Source of the DNA: Aliagarivorans marinus DSM 23064
Lineage (GTDB): Bacteria > Pseudomonadota > Gammaproteobacteria > Enterobacterales > Celerinatantimonadaceae
Length of the DNA: 64,000 nucleotides
Direction: 5' to 3'
Assembly (NCBI RefSeq): GCF_000429485.1
Contig: NZ_AUBY01000008.1
Span: 1 to 64,000, forward strand
The notes below the pieces were generated by a model, which was given only the letters and a program-made list of their open reading frames with translations, was not told where the DNA came from and ran no database searches. This document shows, in pieces, positions 61,493-64,000 of the stretch (position 1 is its first letter; each line of letters opens with the position of its first letter). The translations under genes and the position numbers were made by a program.

Positions 61493-64000
61493 ATGGCAAA
61501 TCTGATTGACTTACCCCTGCCGGCGGGAGCCGGTGATCAACAGCACTTAGCGAATCTGCCCGGTAGCACCCTGGCACTGGTGATTGCCCAGTACATCGAG
61601 CAGCTAAAACAGCCGGTGCTGATCCTCACCGAAGACACCCGCAGCGCCTTGCAGCTAGAGCGCGAAGTCAACGGCCTGCACCCCGAGCGCAGTATTAACC
61701 TGCTGCCCGACTGGGAAACCCTGCCCTACGATAACTTTTCGCCGCATCAGGACATTATCTCCCAGCGCATTCTCAGCCTGAATCAGCTTAATCAGAACCC
61801 CGAGAGTGTGGTGATCGCGCCGATCAGCACCTGGCTGCAGCGCGCCGCACCGGCCTCGTTTCTAAGCCAGCACAGCCTGCAACTCAAAGCCGGACAGCAG
61901 CTCTCGCTCAGCGCCTTTAAAGAGCGCTTGGCTAAGGCCGGTTACCTGCATGTTGAGCAGGTGATGGAGCACGGCGAGTTTGCCCTGCGCGGCAGCTTAC
62001 TCGATTTGTTTCCTATGGGCAGCGACCGCCCCTACCGGCTGGATTTCTTCGATGATGAGTTGGAGAGCATCCGCGACTTTGACCCAGACACCCAGCGCAG
62101 TCAGGACACCCACCAGCAGCTAACCCTGCTGCCAGCCCACGAGTTCCCCAGCGATAGCGCCGGTATCGAGCAATTCCGCAAACAGTGGCGGGAGCGCTTC
62201 GACACCAGCCGCGAGCCGGAGTCGATCTACCAGCAGGTCTCCAAGGGCGTGATGCCAGCCGGTATCGAATACTACCTGCCGTTGTTTCATCAAAACACTG
62301 AGCTACTGTCTGAACAGTTGCATCCCGATACCGTGGTGCTGCGAGTGGGCGATCTGGAAGCGGCCAGCCGCTTGTTCTGGCAAGAGCTGGAGCAGCGCTA
62401 TGAGAACCGCCGCTACGATCGTCAGCGCCCTATCTTGCCGCCGCAAGAGCTCTACGCCGACACCAACGAGTGCTTCGCCGCGCTAAAACCGTTTAGCTTG
62501 GTCAAACTGCAAGTAGGAAAAACCCGTGCCAGCGGCAACCGCCAGAACTTCCCGGCTAATCCGCTGCCCGATCTGAGCGTGAATCACCGCCTCAACCAAC
62601 CCTTGCAGGCGCTGCAGCACTATATCGATCATCACCCGCAGGCGCGGATCTGTTTCGTCGCAGAAACCGATGGCCGCCGCGAGGCTCTTAAGGCGCTACT
62701 GCGCCCACTCAAACTCAAGCTACGTGAGGTAAACTCACTGGGCGAGTTCGTTGAGCGTAAGTTCGAGCTCGGCCTGCTGGTCGCGCCGCTGGAGAAAGGC
62801 TTTGAGCTGAGCCAACCGGCCATTCAGGTGGTGACCGAGGCCGACTTGCTCGGCGCCAAGGTGCGCACCCGTAAGCATCGCGAAGCCGCCAAAGGCATTC
62901 AGGCCGATGCGCTGATCCGCAACTTGGCCGAGCTCTCACTTGGCCAACCGGTGGTGCATATCGAACACGGGGTGGGTCGCTATCACGGCCTGACCAGCTT
63001 TGAAAATGGCGGCATCGTCACCGAGTTCTTGCAGCTTGAATACGCCAACGAAGCCAAGCTGTATGTGCCAGTAAGCGCGCTGCACCTTATTAGCCGCTAC
63101 TCGGGAGCCAATGAAGAGAGCGCCCCGCTACATAAACTAGGCAACGACCAGTGGCAGAAAGCCAAGCAAAAAGCCGCTGAGAGAGTGCGCGATGTGGCCG
63201 CTGAGCTTCTCGAAGTGTACGCCAAACGCGCCGCCAAGCCGGGCTATCAGTTCACTGTCGATGACAGCGCCTATCAGCAGTTCTGCGCCGACTTCCCGTT
63301 TGAGGAAACCGACGATCAGCTCAACGCCATTGACGCCATGATCAAGGATATGCGCAGCCCCAACGCCATGGACCGCTTGGTATGTGGTGACGTGGGCTTT
63401 GGTAAGACCGAAGTGGCCATGCGCGCCGCGTTTGTTGCGGTTAACGCTGGCAAGCAGGTGGCGGTGTTGGTACCCACTACCCTGCTGGCGCAGCAGCACT
63501 TTGACAACTTCAGCGACCGCTTCGCCAACTGGCCGGTAAATGTCGCGGTACTGTCGCGCTTTAAAACGCCCAAAGAGCAGCGCGAGATCTTGGCGCAAAT
63601 CGAGGCTGGTCAGGTGGATATCATCATCGGTACCCACAAACTGCTGAGCAAAGAGATCAAGTTCGCTGATCTTGGCCTGTTGGTGGTCGACGAAGAGCAC
63701 CGCTTTGGGGTGCGCCACAAAGAGCAGATCAAAGCGATGCGCGCCGATGTCGACATCCTCACCCTAACCGCCACACCGATCCCACGTACCCTGAATATGG
63801 CGATGAGTGGGATGCGCGATCTATCGATTATCGCCACCCCGCCCGCCAAGCGCTTAGCGGTGAAAACCTTTGTTCGCCAGCACGAAGTGGCGTTGGTGAA
63901 AGAGGCCATCAGCCGGGAGATTATGCGCGGTGGTCAGGTCTACTTCCTGCACAACAAGGTGGAGACCATCGACCGTGTCGCGCAAGAACTGGAAGAGTGG
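61493..64000 (+). CDS. mfd: Transcription-repair coupling factor Mfd, N-terminal 836 codons (runs off window)
   Basis: The frame is open from ATG 61493 to the window edge. E. coli Mfd is about 1150 residues, so roughly the last 310 are missing. The UvrB-homology region is clear (LLPDWETLPYDNFSPHQDIIS near residue 73, then QVMEHGEFALRGSLLDLFPMGS). The RNA polymerase-interacting domain follows with VHIEHGVGRYHGL near 485. The translocase domain starts with Walker A VCGDVGFGKTEVAMRAAF near 630 and the DEEHRFGV box near 731. Mfd removes stalled RNA polymerase and recruits UvrA. Short upstream spacing suggests co-transcription with the preceding gene. Confidence 0.97.
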   Translation, partial: MANLIDLPLPAGAGDQQHLANLPGSTLALVIAQYIEQLKQPVLILTEDTRSALQLEREVNGLHPERSINLLPDWETLPYDNFSPHQDIISQRILSLNQLNQNPESVVIAPISTWLQRAAPASFLSQHSLQLKAGQQLSLSAFKERLAKAGYLHVEQVMEHGEFALRGSLLDLFPMGSDRPYRLDFFDDELESIRDFDPDTQRSQDTHQQLTLLPAHEFPSDSAGIEQFRKQWRERFDTSREPESIYQQVSKGVMPAGIEYYLPLFHQNTELLSEQLHPDTVVLRVGDLEAASRLFWQELEQRYENRRYDRQRPILPPQELYADTNECFAALKPFSLVKLQVGKTRASGNRQNFPANPLPDLSVNHRLNQPLQALQHYIDHHPQARICFVAETDGRREALKALLRPLKLKLREVNSLGEFVERKFELGLLVAPLEKGFELSQPAIQVVTEADLLGAKVRTRKHREAAKGIQADALIRNLAELSLGQPVVHIEHGVGRYHGLTSFENGGIVTEFLQLEYANEAKLYVPVSALHLISRYSGANEESAPLHKLGNDQWQKAKQKAAERVRDVAAELLEVYAKRAAKPGYQFTVDDSAYQQFCADFPFEETDDQLNAIDAMIKDMRSPNAMDRLVCGDVGFGKTEVAMRAAFVAVNAGKQVAVLVPTTLLAQQHFDNFSDRFANWPVNVAVLSRFKTPKEQREILAQIEAGQVDIIIGTHKLLSKEIKFADLGLLVVDEEHRFGVRHKEQIKAMRADVDILTLTATPIPRTLNMAMSGMRDLSIIATPPAKRLAVKTFVRQHEVALVKEAISREIMRGGQVYFLHNKVETIDRVAQELEEW

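Noticed and set aside
1-64000. CRISPR arrays, tRNA or rRNA genes, prophage genes
   Set aside because: No regularly spaced identical repeats with unique spacers, no cloverleaf with a conserved TTCGA-type T-arm and no rRNA core sequence were noticed on reading. The three phased repeats at 19174-19229 lack CRISPR-length spacers. A tRNAscan or Infernal run would be decisive.

Overview
The window is a chromosomal segment of a gammaproteobacterium, most likely a marine Alteromonadales/Aeromonadales-type organism. The main grounds are familiar gamma gene orders (sdhCDAB-sucABCD with divergent gltA; msbA-lpxK-ycaR-kdsB; lolCDE; mfd), SucA and Mfd proteins that read like their enterobacterial relatives, a bacterial 4.5S RNA, pfkA, a methyl-accepting chemoreceptor and a GGDEF protein. 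Coding density is high, base composition is moderately GC-rich, and no tRNA, rRNA, prophage or CRISPR array was seen.

Layout. 1-325: the end of an IS903-group (IS5 family) insertion sequence running off the left edge, abutting a probably 5'-truncated GGDEF gene. 1.3-15.2 kb: housekeeping and signalling genes (DUF6279 lipoprotein, endonuclease/exonuclease/phosphatase protein, CoA-disulfide-reductase/rhodanese fusion, DsbA-like thiol protein, double-receiver histidine kinase overlapping an alpha/beta hydrolase, chemoreceptor, Bax-like glucosaminidase, MarC, FMN glutamate-synthase-like protein, YehS). 15.2-18.1 kb: small secreted protein, MerR-methyltransferase fusion, RRM protein, cold-shock protein. 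18.1-27.6 kb: a complete guanine-to-allantoin oxidation cluster (RutR-like regulator, then xdhA-xdhB-xdhC-uraD-uraH-guaD-puuD). Its leader carries two RutR-type palindromes, three direct repeats and a structured RNA followed by an intrinsic terminator. This looks like a riboswitch, possibly of the xanthine (NMT1) type.

27.6-35.4 kb: acyltransferase, polysaccharide deacetylase, small beta-barrel protein, Tat-exported dienelactone-hydrolase-like protein, patatin, 4.5S RNA, DUF547 protein and pfkA, with two copies of a 265-bp highly structured repeat. 35.8-38.9 kb: an undescribed 38-residue basic ORF, a 694-residue divergent tubulin/FtsZ-superfamily GTPase and a Sel1-repeat protein. 39-50.2 kb: the TCA-cycle block. 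50.3-64 kb: YcdX, the lipid A/KDO group (kdsB, ycaR, lpxK, msbA), comEC, DUF2062, lolCDE, a PilZ-position protein and the first 836 codons of mfd.

The strongest candidate for a poorly described system is the tubulin-like gene at 36005-38089. The next most interesting regions are the layered control region in front of xdhA and the covarying 265-bp palindromic repeat.
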